Source: JAIBCC01 sp963763855
Lineage (GTDB): Bacteria; Acidobacteriota; Blastocatellia; Pyrinomonadales; Pyrinomonadaceae
Assembly: GCA_963763855.1 (NCBI GenBank)
Contig: CAVXPU010000009.1
Coordinates: forward strand, 1 to 64,000
Reading direction: 5' to 3'
DNA length: 64,000 bases
Shown here: piece by piece, positions 1 to 8,763 of the stretch
Numbering within the stretch: position 1 is the first letter of the stretch
Layout of the letters: each line of letters opens with the position of its first letter
Made by a program: the position numbers and the translations under genes
Notes under the pieces: model-generated
Told to the model about the DNA's origin: nothing
Database searches by the model: none
The model's input: the letters and a program-made list of their open reading frames with translations, nothing else

Positions 1-13
1 AAAACTTAAAAAA

Positions 14-1222
14 ATGGTCGTACAAAATCAAAACGAGTTTTTGCTCAAAAGTCTAACTGACAAGTTCAAGCTGCATTTTGCAGATTCTCAAAACATACGA
101 TTTTTTCGTGCCCCGGGCAGAGTAAATTTGATTGGCGAACATACTGATTACAATGAAGGTTTTGTCCTGCCGCTCGCCATCAATTTTGCGACCAGGGTCA
201 TCGCTCAAAAAAGAGACGATAGTTTAATTAATGTTTATTCTGAAAAATTCAAAGAATTCAGAAGATTTGACTTAAAAAATCCTGCAAATAAAAAGAGTGT
301 TGATTGGGTAAACTACGTTGAAGGTGTTATCCGGATTTTACAAGCCAAAAATTTTGAGATTGGCGGGGCGAATCTTTGGATTGATTCTGATGTTCCTGTT
401 GGAGCAGGTTTATCATCTTCGGCAGCGATAGAAGTCGCAGTCGCTTTGGCAGTTTCTTCTATCAATAACTTAAAGATCGACAAATTGGAACTCGCCTTAA
501 CAGGACAACAAGCGGAACACGAATATGTTGGTACAAAAAGCGGAATTATGGATCAGTTCGTTTCTGTTTTTGGTCGTGCCGGGCACGCACTTTTGATCGA
601 TTGCAGAACTCTCCAAGGAAAAAATGTTCGTTTAGATTTGAAAGAAACTGAAATTGTGGTCTGTAATTCGGGAGTGAAACACGATTTAGCGACCAGCGGA
701 TATAATCAACGACGGGCAGAGTGTGAAGAGGGTGTTCGATTATTGAAGAATTATCTGCCAAATATCAATTCACTTCGTGACGTTAAAATTCAAGAATTCA
801 ATAAATATTCAAAACATTTACCCGATGTGATAATGCGAAGATGTCGGCATATCATAGCCGAAAATCTGAGGACTTTGGAAGCGGTTAAAGCCTTTGAAAA
901 TGGTGATTTGCAGTTAGGCGGAAAATTGATGGGTGAATCGCATATTAGTTTACGCGATGATTTTGAAGTGAGCTGTGATGAACTGGATCTGTTGGTGAAT
1001 TTAGCTAATAAATTTGGAGTTTATGGGGCAAGAATGACCGGCGGAGGCTTTGGCGGATCAATTATTAGTTTGGTCAAACGTCAAAAAGCGGACGAATTTA
1101 TTGACTATATCAAGACGGCATATCAAGCCAAAACAAACTATATTGCGGACGCTTTTTGTGTCAAAGCAAGTGACGGAGCGAGCGAACTCAAATTTTCGGA
1201 AAATGTGCCAATTATTGCTTAA
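14..1222 (+). CDS. galK: Galactokinase (GHMP kinase family)
   Basis: Phosphorylates alpha-D-galactose at C1 with ATP, the first committed step of the Leloir pathway, in the cytoplasm. All three GHMP/galactokinase signatures are visible: the substrate-binding GRVNLIGEHTDYNEG at residues 35-49, the ATP-binding glycine/serine loop VGAGLSSSAA at 129-138, and the C-terminal MTGGGFGGS at 341-349. The length of 402 aa is normal for bacterial GalK. The start is the first ATG, only 13 bases into the window, so the upstream signal cannot be judged. It leads a plus-strand run of sugar genes; galM lies 5 kb downstream, while galT is far away at 51.2 kb in a separate operon with a second, divergent GHMP kinase. 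The presence of both GEHTDY and GGGFGG motifs makes galactokinase much more likely than another GHMP kinase. Confidence 0.95.
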   Translation: MVVQNQNEFLLKSLTDKFKLHFADSQNIRFFRAPGRVNLIGEHTDYNEGFVLPLAINFATRVIAQKRDDSLINVYSEKFKEFRRFDLKNPANKKSVDWVNYVEGVIRILQAKNFEIGGANLWIDSDVPVGAGLSSSAAIEVAVALAVSSINNLKIDKLELALTGQQAEHEYVGTKSGIMDQFVSVFGRAGHALLIDCRTLQGKNVRLDLKETEIVVCNSGVKHDLATSGYNQRRAECEEGVRLLKNYLPNINSLRDVKIQEFNKYSKHLPDVIMRRCRHIIAENLRTLEAVKAFENGDLQLGGKLMGESHISLRDDFEVSCDELDLLVNLANKFGVYGARMTGGGFGGSIISLVKRQKADEFIDYIKTAYQAKTNYIADAFCVKASDGASELKFSENVPIIA

Positions 1223-1303
1223 TGATTGTTTTTGCAATTTTTCCGCGACCAAAAATAATTTGAAATATTTTAAAAATCCAGAAGAGAAGTCTATCCAAAA
1301 TTT

Positions 1304-2971
1304 ATGAAACTTAAACGACGCGATTTTATAAAAACGGCTCTTGCAGGTGCAAGTATTGGGGCTTTAAGCCAATTTACAGGTTTGGCTCAATCTTCAAAAT
1401 CGGCAGCTTCAAGAATTGAGATTTTGTTAAATGAAAAAATCGGCGAAGTTAGTCCGCACATTTACGGACATTTTGTCGAACATTTAGGGGGCGTCGTTTA
1501 CGATGGAATTTGGGTTGGCGAAAAGTCTAAAGTTAGAAATTATAATGGACTTCGGGCTGATCTAGTTGATGCATTGAAAAGAATTAAAGCACCAAATGCC
1601 CGTTATCCGGGCGGATGTTTTGCCGATTCGTATAACTGGCGTGACGGAATAGGCAAACGCTCTGATCGCCCGACCAGAACAAATTTTTGGATCAATGATC
1701 CGTCAATGAAGCAGAAAGCGAATTCGCCTGCCCGTTATGAGCCAAATCAATTTGGCACTAATGAATTTATGCGTTTCGTGCAATTAATCGGTGCAAAACC
1801 GTATATGGCGGCTAACTTGCGAGGTTTACCGGCGAATGATTTTTATGAATGGGTAGAATATTGCAATTCTCCGGCGAATTCAACGACAAATTCCAGACTC
1901 AGGGAATCCGGTGAATTCGGCAGTTCACAACCTTTCGGCGTGGAATATTGGGGAGTGGGCAATGAAGCTTGGGGATGCGGTGGAGATTTTACTCCGCAGG
2001 AATATGCCGCTGAATTTCGCCGGTTTACCGCCAGCGTCCCGGGTTATGGAGTTCCGCTTAAATTAATTGCTTCAGGTGCAAATGGCGATGATTACAAATG
2101 GACTCAAGGATTTTTTGAATCGATGAGTGAAAAAGGTCCTTGGGTTGCTGATCGCATTTGGGGTTGGGCATTGCATCATTACACGTGGAATGCTTCGGGC
2201 GGTCGTACAAACGATTGGTTTAAGGGCAAGTCTGACGCTCTCAAATTTGATAACGAGCAGTATTACAATATCTTACAAGAAGCCAACAGAATGGATGGAT
2301 TATTGAAAGAACATTGGCGGATTATGGGCGAATTTGACCGTGATCGGGGAACAAAATTGGTCGTTGACGAATGGGGAGCATGGCATAGTCCGGGAACTGA
2401 AATTGGCGATAACTATCTTCTGAGTCAGCAAGTTACGATTCGTGATGCTTTGGTTTCAGGTTTATCGCTTGATACTTTTATTCGCCATGCTGACAAAGTA
2501 GCAATGGGAAATGCCGCACAGGTTATAAATTGCATTCATTCGCTATTTTTAGCCTATGAAGATAAATTTGTCTTAACGCCGAATTATCACGTTTTTGAAA
2601 TGCAAATGCCGCATATGCAAGGTCAATCAATTCGCACGGAATTTTTTGCCGATCCAATTTCATACGTTAGAAATTCGTTGCCTTCCACTGTGGTCGCATT
2701 AGCCGGAGCAGCCAGTTTAAAGGGTAAAACACTAACTTTAACTGTTACAAATTCGCATATTTCCGAAGCTAATGAAGCTACTATTGATCTAAAGGGAGCA
2801 ACTGTAATGTCCGGAACGGCAAGGATTTTAGCGGGCGACATTCGTGCACATAATTCATTTGAAAATCCTAATGCGGTCGTTCCAAAAGACGAAAAATTTG
2901 AAGTTAAAAAGACTCTGACTTTTAAGTTTCCGCCTTCTTCAGTTACCCGTCTGCAATTTAATTTAGCGTGA
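1304..2971 (+). CDS. GH51 alpha-L-arabinofuranosidase, Tat-exported
   Basis: Exo-acting enzyme that removes alpha-L-arabinofuranosyl residues from arabinan or arabinoxylan side chains. The N-terminus has a twin-arginine signal (KRRDFIKTALAGASIGAL), so export in folded form to the periplasm is expected. The GH51 catalytic pair is readable: acid/base Glu221 in GVGNEAWG and nucleophile Glu356 in VVDEWGAWH. At 555 aa it is slightly longer than cytoplasmic GH51 enzymes because of the signal region, and ends with the usual C-terminal beta-domain. It lies 81 bases after galK and 15 bases before a GH43 gene, suggesting co-transcription and joint action on arabinan. The family call is firm; the exact substrate is inferred from the pectin context. 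Confidence 0.92.
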   Translation: MKLKRRDFIKTALAGASIGALSQFTGLAQSSKSAASRIEILLNEKIGEVSPHIYGHFVEHLGGVVYDGIWVGEKSKVRNYNGLRADLVDALKRIKAPNARYPGGCFADSYNWRDGIGKRSDRPTRTNFWINDPSMKQKANSPARYEPNQFGTNEFMRFVQLIGAKPYMAANLRGLPANDFYEWVEYCNSPANSTTNSRLRESGEFGSSQPFGVEYWGVGNEAWGCGGDFTPQEYAAEFRRFTASVPGYGVPLKLIASGANGDDYKWTQGFFESMSEKGPWVADRIWGWALHHYTWNASGGRTNDWFKGKSDALKFDNEQYYNILQEANRMDGLLKEHWRIMGEFDRDRGTKLVVDEWGAWHSPGTEIGDNYLLSQQVTIRDALVSGLSLDTFIRHADKVAMGNAAQVINCIHSLFLAYEDKFVLTPNYHVFEMQMPHMQGQSIRTEFFADPISYVRNSLPSTVVALAGAASLKGKTLTLTVTNSHISEANEATIDLKGATVMSGTARILAGDIRAHNSFENPNAVVPKDEKFEVKKTLTFKFPPSSVTRLQFNLA

Positions 2972-2986
2972 TTCCAAAGTTTTTAA

Positions 2987-4609
2987 GTGTTTATGAAGGC
3001 GAAAATGAATCCTGAAATTACCAAAGTAAGGCAAAAGTTTATATTAAAAATTCTTCAAATATTTTTATTAAACTTTCTGCTTTTTCAACTAATTTTAGGA
3101 CAAAATTATAAAAATCCGGTAATACCAGGAGATTTTCCCGACCCTTCGGTAATTAGGGTTGGAAATGATTTTTATGCGACGGCAACGAGCGGCGGTTGGT
3201 CTCCGTTTTTTCCGATATTGCACTCAAAAGATTTGGTCAATTGGAAAATAATCGGTTCAGTTTTTTCGCAAATGCCAAAATGGGCAAAAGGGGATTTTTG
3301 GGCACCTGAAATTGTGGAAGATAATGGCAGATTTTTCGTCTATTATACGGCTCGCCGGGATGAAGGTGCGGGTAAAAAAGGAACGCTTTGCGTCGCTGTT
3401 GCCACCGCCGGAAAGCCCGATGGCATTTGGCAAGATAAAGGTCCGTTGGTTTGCCAGGAAATGGGTTCGATCGATGCTGATTTTACAAGGGATGAGAACG
3501 GAAAGCCTTATTTGATTTGGAAAGAAGACGGAAATGACCGACAAAAACCGACCTGGCTTTACGCCCAGGAATTAGATGAAAGCGGAACAAAAGTGTTAGG
3601 CAATCCCCACAAACTCTTTCGTAATGATGAACCGTGGGAAGGCGGGGTAGTTGAAGGGGCTTTCGTAGTTCAAAAAGACGGTTGGTTTTTTATGTTTTAT
3701 TCGGGAAATAGTTGCTGCGGAAGAGGTTGCACATACGCTTTAGGAGTTGCACGGTCAAAAACTCTTTTGGGAACATGGGAGAAAAATCCGTCGAATCCAA
3801 TCCTTGAAGAAAATGATCTGTGGCGTTGTCCGGGTCACGGAAGCATTGTTGAAACAGCCGATAATCGCTATTTTTTGCTCTATCACGCTTACAGCAAACT
3901 GCCGAATGCTTTCGGAATCGGGCGGCAGGCATTGCTTGATGAAGTAAAATTTGAAAATGGTTGGGCAACCATCAACGGCAATAAAGGTGCTGCGGAATCA
4001 GCAGTTACACCGTTTCGTAACACTTTCCAACAATCAATTTTTTCAAACGCGAGCGATTCATTCAACTCAAATATCCTCTCGCCGCAATGGTCTAAGCCTT
4101 TTTTTGATAATGGTTTAAGTAACCTAAATGGTGGTTTGCTCTTTATCACGCCAACAAACGCGACAAATAACAAATCGTCTGAATCTGTCGTTGCTCAACG
4201 CTCGCTTTCAAATGAATTTTCGGCTTCCGCACAAATAAATTTTCGCCAAATAAGAGATGAAAATTCGTTAGGAATTTCGATTTACAGTTGGCGTGATAAT
4301 GCAATCGGAATTAGTGTGGGAAAAGGCGAAGTTTTTGTTTGGCAAAGAGAAAACGGAAAGGAAAATAAGCTGGCTTCATCTGAATTGCCGAAAGGTCGTA
4401 AAAATATCACTTTGAGAATAGATTCTTCTCAAACCGGTTTTTCTTTTTCGTACAAATTCGACGAAGGGAACTGGCAATTCGTGAAAAATAAAGTTAAAAA
4501 CGAACGATTGGAAGGTGGGCGTATTGCTTTGATCGAAAAAGGGAAAAGCAACAATTCGAAAGCGGGATTTGATTGGTTTAAGATTAACGGTCTGGATGTA
4601 AATCCCTGA
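2987..4609 (+). CDS. GH43 beta-xylosidase/arabinanase-like glycosidase
   Basis: Five-bladed beta-propeller hydrolase acting on arabinan or xylan oligosaccharides. The three GH43 carboxylates can be placed: general base Asp52 in DFPDPS near the mature N-terminus, pKa-modulating Asp163 in GSIDADFT, and general acid Glu223 in VVEGAFV. After about residue 350 comes a second beta-sandwich domain that resembles the GH43 C-terminal/DUF1349-type jelly roll (ISIYSWRDNAIGISVG). A hydrophobic stretch (ILQIFLLNFLLFQLILGQ) ending near residue 37 is a signal peptide. The open frame can begin at a GTG at 2987; ATG codons at 2993 and 3005 are alternatives, so the start is uncertain by a few codons. It follows GH51 by 15 bases. 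Confidence 0.9.
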   Translation: MFMKAKMNPEITKVRQKFILKILQIFLLNFLLFQLILGQNYKNPVIPGDFPDPSVIRVGNDFYATATSGGWSPFFPILHSKDLVNWKIIGSVFSQMPKWAKGDFWAPEIVEDNGRFFVYYTARRDEGAGKKGTLCVAVATAGKPDGIWQDKGPLVCQEMGSIDADFTRDENGKPYLIWKEDGNDRQKPTWLYAQELDESGTKVLGNPHKLFRNDEPWEGGVVEGAFVVQKDGWFFMFYSGNSCCGRGCTYALGVARSKTLLGTWEKNPSNPILEENDLWRCPGHGSIVETADNRYFLLYHAYSKLPNAFGIGRQALLDEVKFENGWATINGNKGAAESAVTPFRNTFQQSIFSNASDSFNSNILSPQWSKPFFDNGLSNLNGGLLFITPTNATNNKSSESVVAQRSLSNEFSASAQINFRQIRDENSLGISIYSWRDNAIGISVGKGEVFVWQRENGKENKLASSELPKGRKNITLRIDSSQTGFSFSYKFDEGNWQFVKNKVKNERLEGGRIALIEKGKSNNSKAGFDWFKINGLDVNP

Positions 4610-4658
4610 TGCACAGTAATTTAAGGCGAGAGTGTTTTACCAATTTGGCTAAACTTTT

Positions 4659-6392
4659 ATGAAATTCAGATTGCTTATTCTTACAATTTTCATGTTGATG
4701 CAGATCTTACAGGTCTTTGCACAAACTGGTAAGTCGTATGAAAGCAACGAAAATCGACGAACGACGAATGTCGCACCGCAATATCCCTCACCTGTTACTT
4801 TTTTTGACGCAACCGCTAAATCAAAAATTAACTTTCGGCATTCAGCTTCGCGAACTTCATATAAGTATTTACCCGAAACAATGGGAGCGGGAGTTGGTTT
4901 GATAGATTTTGATAATGACGGATTATTAGACCTGTTTTTTTCAAATGGGGCGTTGATAAATGAAAATATGTTGAAAAATGCCGTATTGGATAAAACCGAT
5001 TCCAAATTTTGGAACCGACTTTATCAACAGCAAAAAGACGGGACCTTCGCAGACGTAACGGAAAAAGCAGGCTTGAAAGGTGATGGCTACTCATTCGGAG
5101 TTGCCGTTGGTGATTTTAACAAAGACGGTTTTCAAGATTTATTTGTTACTCGTTTAGGCGGGGCAACACTTTACCGAAATAGTGGTAACGGAACTTTCAG
5201 CGATGTCACGGTTGAAAAAGGCTTAAAAATAGAAGGTTGGGCGACAACCACAGGTTTTTTTGATTATGACAAAGACGGGCGGCTTGATATTTTTGTTGCT
5301 CGATATGCGGATTGGGATTTTGAAAGCGGGAAAGTGTATTGTGGCGATCCCCGTCCGGGCTATCGTGCCTATTGTCACCCGGATAATTTTAAATCTTCAA
5401 CCAATATTTTGCTGCACCAAAAAGCGGACGGCACTTTTGAAGACGTTAGCGTAAAGTCAAAAATTGCTGATTCAAAAGGGAAAGGATTGGGAATTGCCTT
5501 TGCAGATTTTGACGGTGATGGTTGGACTGATGTTTTTGTCGCCAATGACAAAGTGGATCAACAACTTTTTCACAATAATGGTGACGGAACTTTTGAAGAA
5601 TTGGCACTAACATCCGGGGTTGCCTTTGATGAAAACGGCAGGAAATTTGCCGGAATGGGTATTGATGCCGCAGATTATGACAACGACGGATTCCCGGATG
5701 TTATTATCACAGCACTTTCTAATGAAACATATCCGCTTTTTCGCAATCTTGGCGAATGGATTTTTGATTATGCAACCAATACTTCCGGCGTTGCCCAAAT
5801 TACGATCCTTGGAACCGGTTGGGGAATAAAATTTGCCGATGTTGATAATGATGGAATGCGGGATATTTTCGCCGCACAAAGTCACGTTTTGGATAATATA
5901 GAGAAAACTAACTCTTTTCTTAAATATAAGCAGACAATACTTTTAATGAGAAATAACGGGATGGTTTTTCAAAATGTATCTTACGCTTCGGGTGAAATTT
6001 TCAAACAAGATTTCACTGCGAGGGGATTAGCAATTGGCGATCTTGATAATGACGGGGATGTTGATTTTATTATTACTCAAATCGATGATTCGCCCATTAT
6101 TGTTAAAAATAACGGCACAAAAAATAATTGGATAGGGTTGGATTTACGCGGTTTGGAAAAAAATCCGCCGCGTGGCGAAGGTTCCCGTATTACGATTATT
6201 GATGATAAAGATCGCCGACAAGTTTTTGATGTGACAAATTCGGGCAGTTATCTTTCGGCAAATGATTCGAGAATTTTGATCGGATTAGGCGACAGTCAAA
6301 TTAAATCTTGCGAGATCCGATGGACAAACGGCGAAGTTCAAAAAATTTCTAACCCCAAAATAAACAGCTATCAAGTTATTCAAGGAAAGTAG
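4659..6392 (+). CDS. Secreted FG-GAP/VCBS-repeat protein with ASPIC/UnbV domain
   Basis: Exported beta-propeller protein of the CRTAC1 type. A signal peptide (MKFRLLILTIFMLMQILQVFAQT) precedes at least six FG-GAP/VCBS calcium-loop repeats of the form DxDxDGxxD, for example DFDNDGLLD, DFNKDGFQD, DYDKDGRLD, DFDGDGWTD, DYDNDGFPD and DLDNDGDVD. The last ~75 residues form an ASPIC/UnbV domain (NWIGLDLRG, then GSYLSANDSR and IRWTNG). These proteins are abundant in Acidobacteriota, Planctomycetota and Verrucomicrobiota; the molecular role is not established, and carbohydrate or surface binding is only a guess. It sits inside the galactose/arabinose gene run, 49 bases after GH43 and 13 bases before galM, so it is probably co-expressed with them. 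Confidence 0.9.
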   Translation: MKFRLLILTIFMLMQILQVFAQTGKSYESNENRRTTNVAPQYPSPVTFFDATAKSKINFRHSASRTSYKYLPETMGAGVGLIDFDNDGLLDLFFSNGALINENMLKNAVLDKTDSKFWNRLYQQQKDGTFADVTEKAGLKGDGYSFGVAVGDFNKDGFQDLFVTRLGGATLYRNSGNGTFSDVTVEKGLKIEGWATTTGFFDYDKDGRLDIFVARYADWDFESGKVYCGDPRPGYRAYCHPDNFKSSTNILLHQKADGTFEDVSVKSKIADSKGKGLGIAFADFDGDGWTDVFVANDKVDQQLFHNNGDGTFEELALTSGVAFDENGRKFAGMGIDAADYDNDGFPDVIITALSNETYPLFRNLGEWIFDYATNTSGVAQITILGTGWGIKFADVDNDGMRDIFAAQSHVLDNIEKTNSFLKYKQTILLMRNNGMVFQNVSYASGEIFKQDFTARGLAIGDLDNDGDVDFIITQIDDSPIIVKNNGTKNNWIGLDLRGLEKNPPRGEGSRITIIDDKDRRQVFDVTNSGSYLSANDSRILIGLGDSQIKSCEIRWTNGEVQKISNPKINSYQVIQGK

Positions 6393-6405
6393 ATTCTTAA
6401 GCTAA

Positions 6406-7615
6406 ATGAGAAAAATAATGAGGAAATTGGAACCACAAATATTGATATTGTTGATTTTTTTAATGAGTTGCAAAACTCAAACCGATCATTCTACCGAAGT
6501 CAATAAATCCCTGGAAACTAAGCAGAATGTTCCGGCAATATCAAAAATCACCCAACGGTCTTTTGGTAAAACGACCGACAACCAAGAGGCAACTCTTTAC
6601 ACTTTAAAAGAATACAAAAGGCACTGAAATCAGCCTAACCAATTATGGGGCAACAGTTACGAAGATCAAGACAATTGATAAAAATGGTAAATTTGAAAAC
6701 GTTGTATTAGGATTCGATTCGATTGCAGGCTATACCAGCGAAGCGTATTTGAAATCAGGTCCGTATTTTGGGGCAACTATTGGACGTTATGGAAATAGGA
6801 TTGCCAAAGCCAAATTTTCATTAGACGGAAACGAATATAAACTGCAAGCCAATAATGGCGAAAATAATCTTCACGGGGGCAAAAAAGCGTTTGATAAGGT
6901 ATTTTGGCAAGGGCAAGAAGTCCAAACAGAAGATGGTTCGGCAATTGAATTTACATATCTAAGCAGGGATGGCGAAGAAGGTTTTCCAGGGAATTTAAGC
7001 GTTAAGGTAATTTTTACTTTAACTGAAACTAATGAATTGAAAATTGATTACACCGCGACAACCGATAAAAATACCGTAGTAAATCTGACTCACCATTCAT
7101 ATTTTAATCTGGGTGGGCAGGGAAACGGCGATATTTTGTCGCATATGCTTAAAATTGAGGCAGACAAATTCATTCCGATTGATAAAACTTCGATCCCGAT
7201 CGGGCAACTTAAATCTGTAGAAAATACACCCTTCGATTTTCGCCAACCAAAAGAAATTGGCAAAGAAATCAATGCCGATGACGAACAGCTTAAAAATGGT
7301 AATGGTTATGATCATAATTTTGTACTAAATGGTGAAATTGGCAAATTGAAGACAGCCGCAATTATGATCGAACCAAAATCGGGACGAAAAATGGAAGTTT
7401 TGACGACCGAACCCGGTATTCAACTTTATACCGGCAACTTTCTTGACGGCACTTTGCAAAATAGCGAAGGAAAGATTTATGGACGTAGATTTGGATTATG
7501 TCTGGAAACACAGCGTTTTCCTGATTCGCCCAATCAAAAGGATTATCCGTCAACCGTCTTGAAAGTAGGTGAAACTTATAAAACTTCGACAGTTTATAAG
7601 TTTTCCGTTGAATGA
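6406..7615 (+). pseudogene. galM: Aldose 1-epimerase (galactose mutarotase), lipoprotein, single frameshift
   Basis: Interconverts alpha and beta anomers of galactose and other aldoses. The N-terminal part (6406-6627) begins with a lipoprotein signal whose lipobox LMSC places the lipidated Cys at residue 22, so the enzyme would be anchored outside the cytoplasm. The reading frame then breaks: removing one base at about 6610 (AAAAG/AATAC) joins LYTLK to NTKGTEISLTNYGATVTKI, the normal mutarotase N-terminal strand. The downstream frame (ATG at 6749 is only an internal Met) carries FGATIGRYGNRIA, NNLHGGKKAFD, the catalytic-His motif THHSYFNLGG and the C-terminal catalytic-Glu motif ETQRFPDSPNQ. 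The gene is otherwise complete, so this is either a recent mutation or a sequencing insertion. Confidence 0.85.
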
Positions 7616-7704
7616 TTTTTGAATTGTTTTACACCAAAAGTATTCTAAAATGCGAATCTTTAATTAATGATATAGTCTAAATAAAAAAAATTGCAGAGCT
7701 AAAA

Positions 7705-7722
7705 GTTTGAGGAGAAAAATGT
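7705..7722 (+). promoter_or_regulatory. Ribosome binding site of the sugar ABC operon
   Basis: GAGGAGA lies at 7709-7715, seven bases before the ATG at 7723, and is one of the clearest Shine-Dalgarno matches in the window. It supports 7723 rather than the out-of-frame ATG at 7719. The 107-base AT-rich gap after galM probably also holds the operon promoter, but I cannot assign -35 and -10 boxes with confidence. Confidence 0.6.
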
Positions 7723-8763
7723 ATGAAATTCTATCGAAATATGATGTTTGTTGCATTATTTGCGACATTTGCACTTACGGGTTGCGGTCCGCAATCACCA
7801 AACACAACGGTCAATAAATCGAGTAACGGGACAAATAATGCTGCCCCGACCAATTCGGGAAATACCGTTTCAACAAACGCCGGGAAGCAGAAAAAACTCG
7901 CTTTCGTTACCAATAATGCCTCTGATTTTTGGACAATTGCCCGAAAAGGCGTGGAAAAAGCCCAAGGTGAATTTAGCGATATTTCGGTTGAATTTAAAAT
8001 TCCGTCCGAAGGCACAGCGGCTGATCAAAAAAGAGTTTTAGATGACCTCGTTGCCACGGGAATTGACGGAATGGCGATAAGTCCGGTTGATCCAACCAAT
8101 CAAACCGAACATATTAACGAATTAGCCAAAAAGACTTTAATTGTTACACAAGACTCGGACGCACCAAATAGTTCTCGTTCGCTTTACGTTGGCACAAATA
8201 ATGTTGACGCTGGCAAACAAGCCGGTAAATTAATTAAAGAAGCCTTGCCAAATGGCGGAAAAATTATTCTTTTTGTAGGCAAAAGTGATGCCCAAAACGC
8301 CAAAGAACGGGCTGATGGAATCAAAGAAGCCTTGGAAGGTTCAAATGTGGAAATTATTGACACCAGAACAGATGACACAGACCGAGCAAGGGCAAAAGCG
8401 AATGCTGCGGATGCCTTAGTTAAATATCCTGATGTTGCCGGATTGGTTGGGCTTTGGTCATACAATGGTCCGGCTATTTTGAACGCTGTCAAAGACGCCG
8501 ATAAAGTTGGAAAAGTAAAAATCATTTGCTTTGATGAGGAAGATGAGACTTTGGCGGGAGTTAAAGACGGTGCAATTTACGGAACAGTCGTCCAACAGCC
8601 CTTTGAATTTGGTTATCAAGCTATTAAGTATATGAGACAAATTCTTAATAACGACAAAACAGGTTTGCCGGAATCAAAGCAAATTTTTGTTTCAACCTTG
8701 GAAATTAAAAAAGAAAATGTTGAAGAATTTACAGCAAAACTAAAAACACTGCGTGGTAAGTAA
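7723..8763 (+). CDS. Sugar ABC transporter substrate-binding lipoprotein (RbsB-like)
   Basis: Periplasmic binding protein that captures a monosaccharide and delivers it to the permease. The signal ends in lipobox LTGC with Cys21, followed by an Asn/Ser/Thr-rich linker. The Peripla_BP_4 fold starts at about residue 60 with KKLAFVTNNASDFWTIARKG, and shows the typical DQKRVLDDLVATGIDGMAISPVDP and hinge sequences (QDSDAPNSSR, YVGTNNVDAGKQAG). The 346-aa length suits the ribose/xylose/galactose class. The stop codon abuts the ATPase start. A truncated paralogue of this protein begins at 54732. The ligand (galactose, arabinose, xylose or ribose) cannot be read from the sequence. Confidence 0.92.
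   Translation: MKFYRNMMFVALFATFALTGCGPQSPNTTVNKSSNGTNNAAPTNSGNTVSTNAGKQKKLAFVTNNASDFWTIARKGVEKAQGEFSDISVEFKIPSEGTAADQKRVLDDLVATGIDGMAISPVDPTNQTEHINELAKKTLIVTQDSDAPNSSRSLYVGTNNVDAGKQAGKLIKEALPNGGKIILFVGKSDAQNAKERADGIKEALEGSNVEIIDTRTDDTDRARAKANAADALVKYPDVAGLVGLWSYNGPAILNAVKDADKVGKVKIICFDEEDETLAGVKDGAIYGTVVQQPFEFGYQAIKYMRQILNNDKTGLPESKQIFVSTLEIKKENVEEFTAKLKTLRGK

Noticed and set aside
1058..1252. Minus-strand open frames inside galK and other genes
   Set aside because: They lie antisense within well-supported genes and show no motif, signal or ribosome site of their own.
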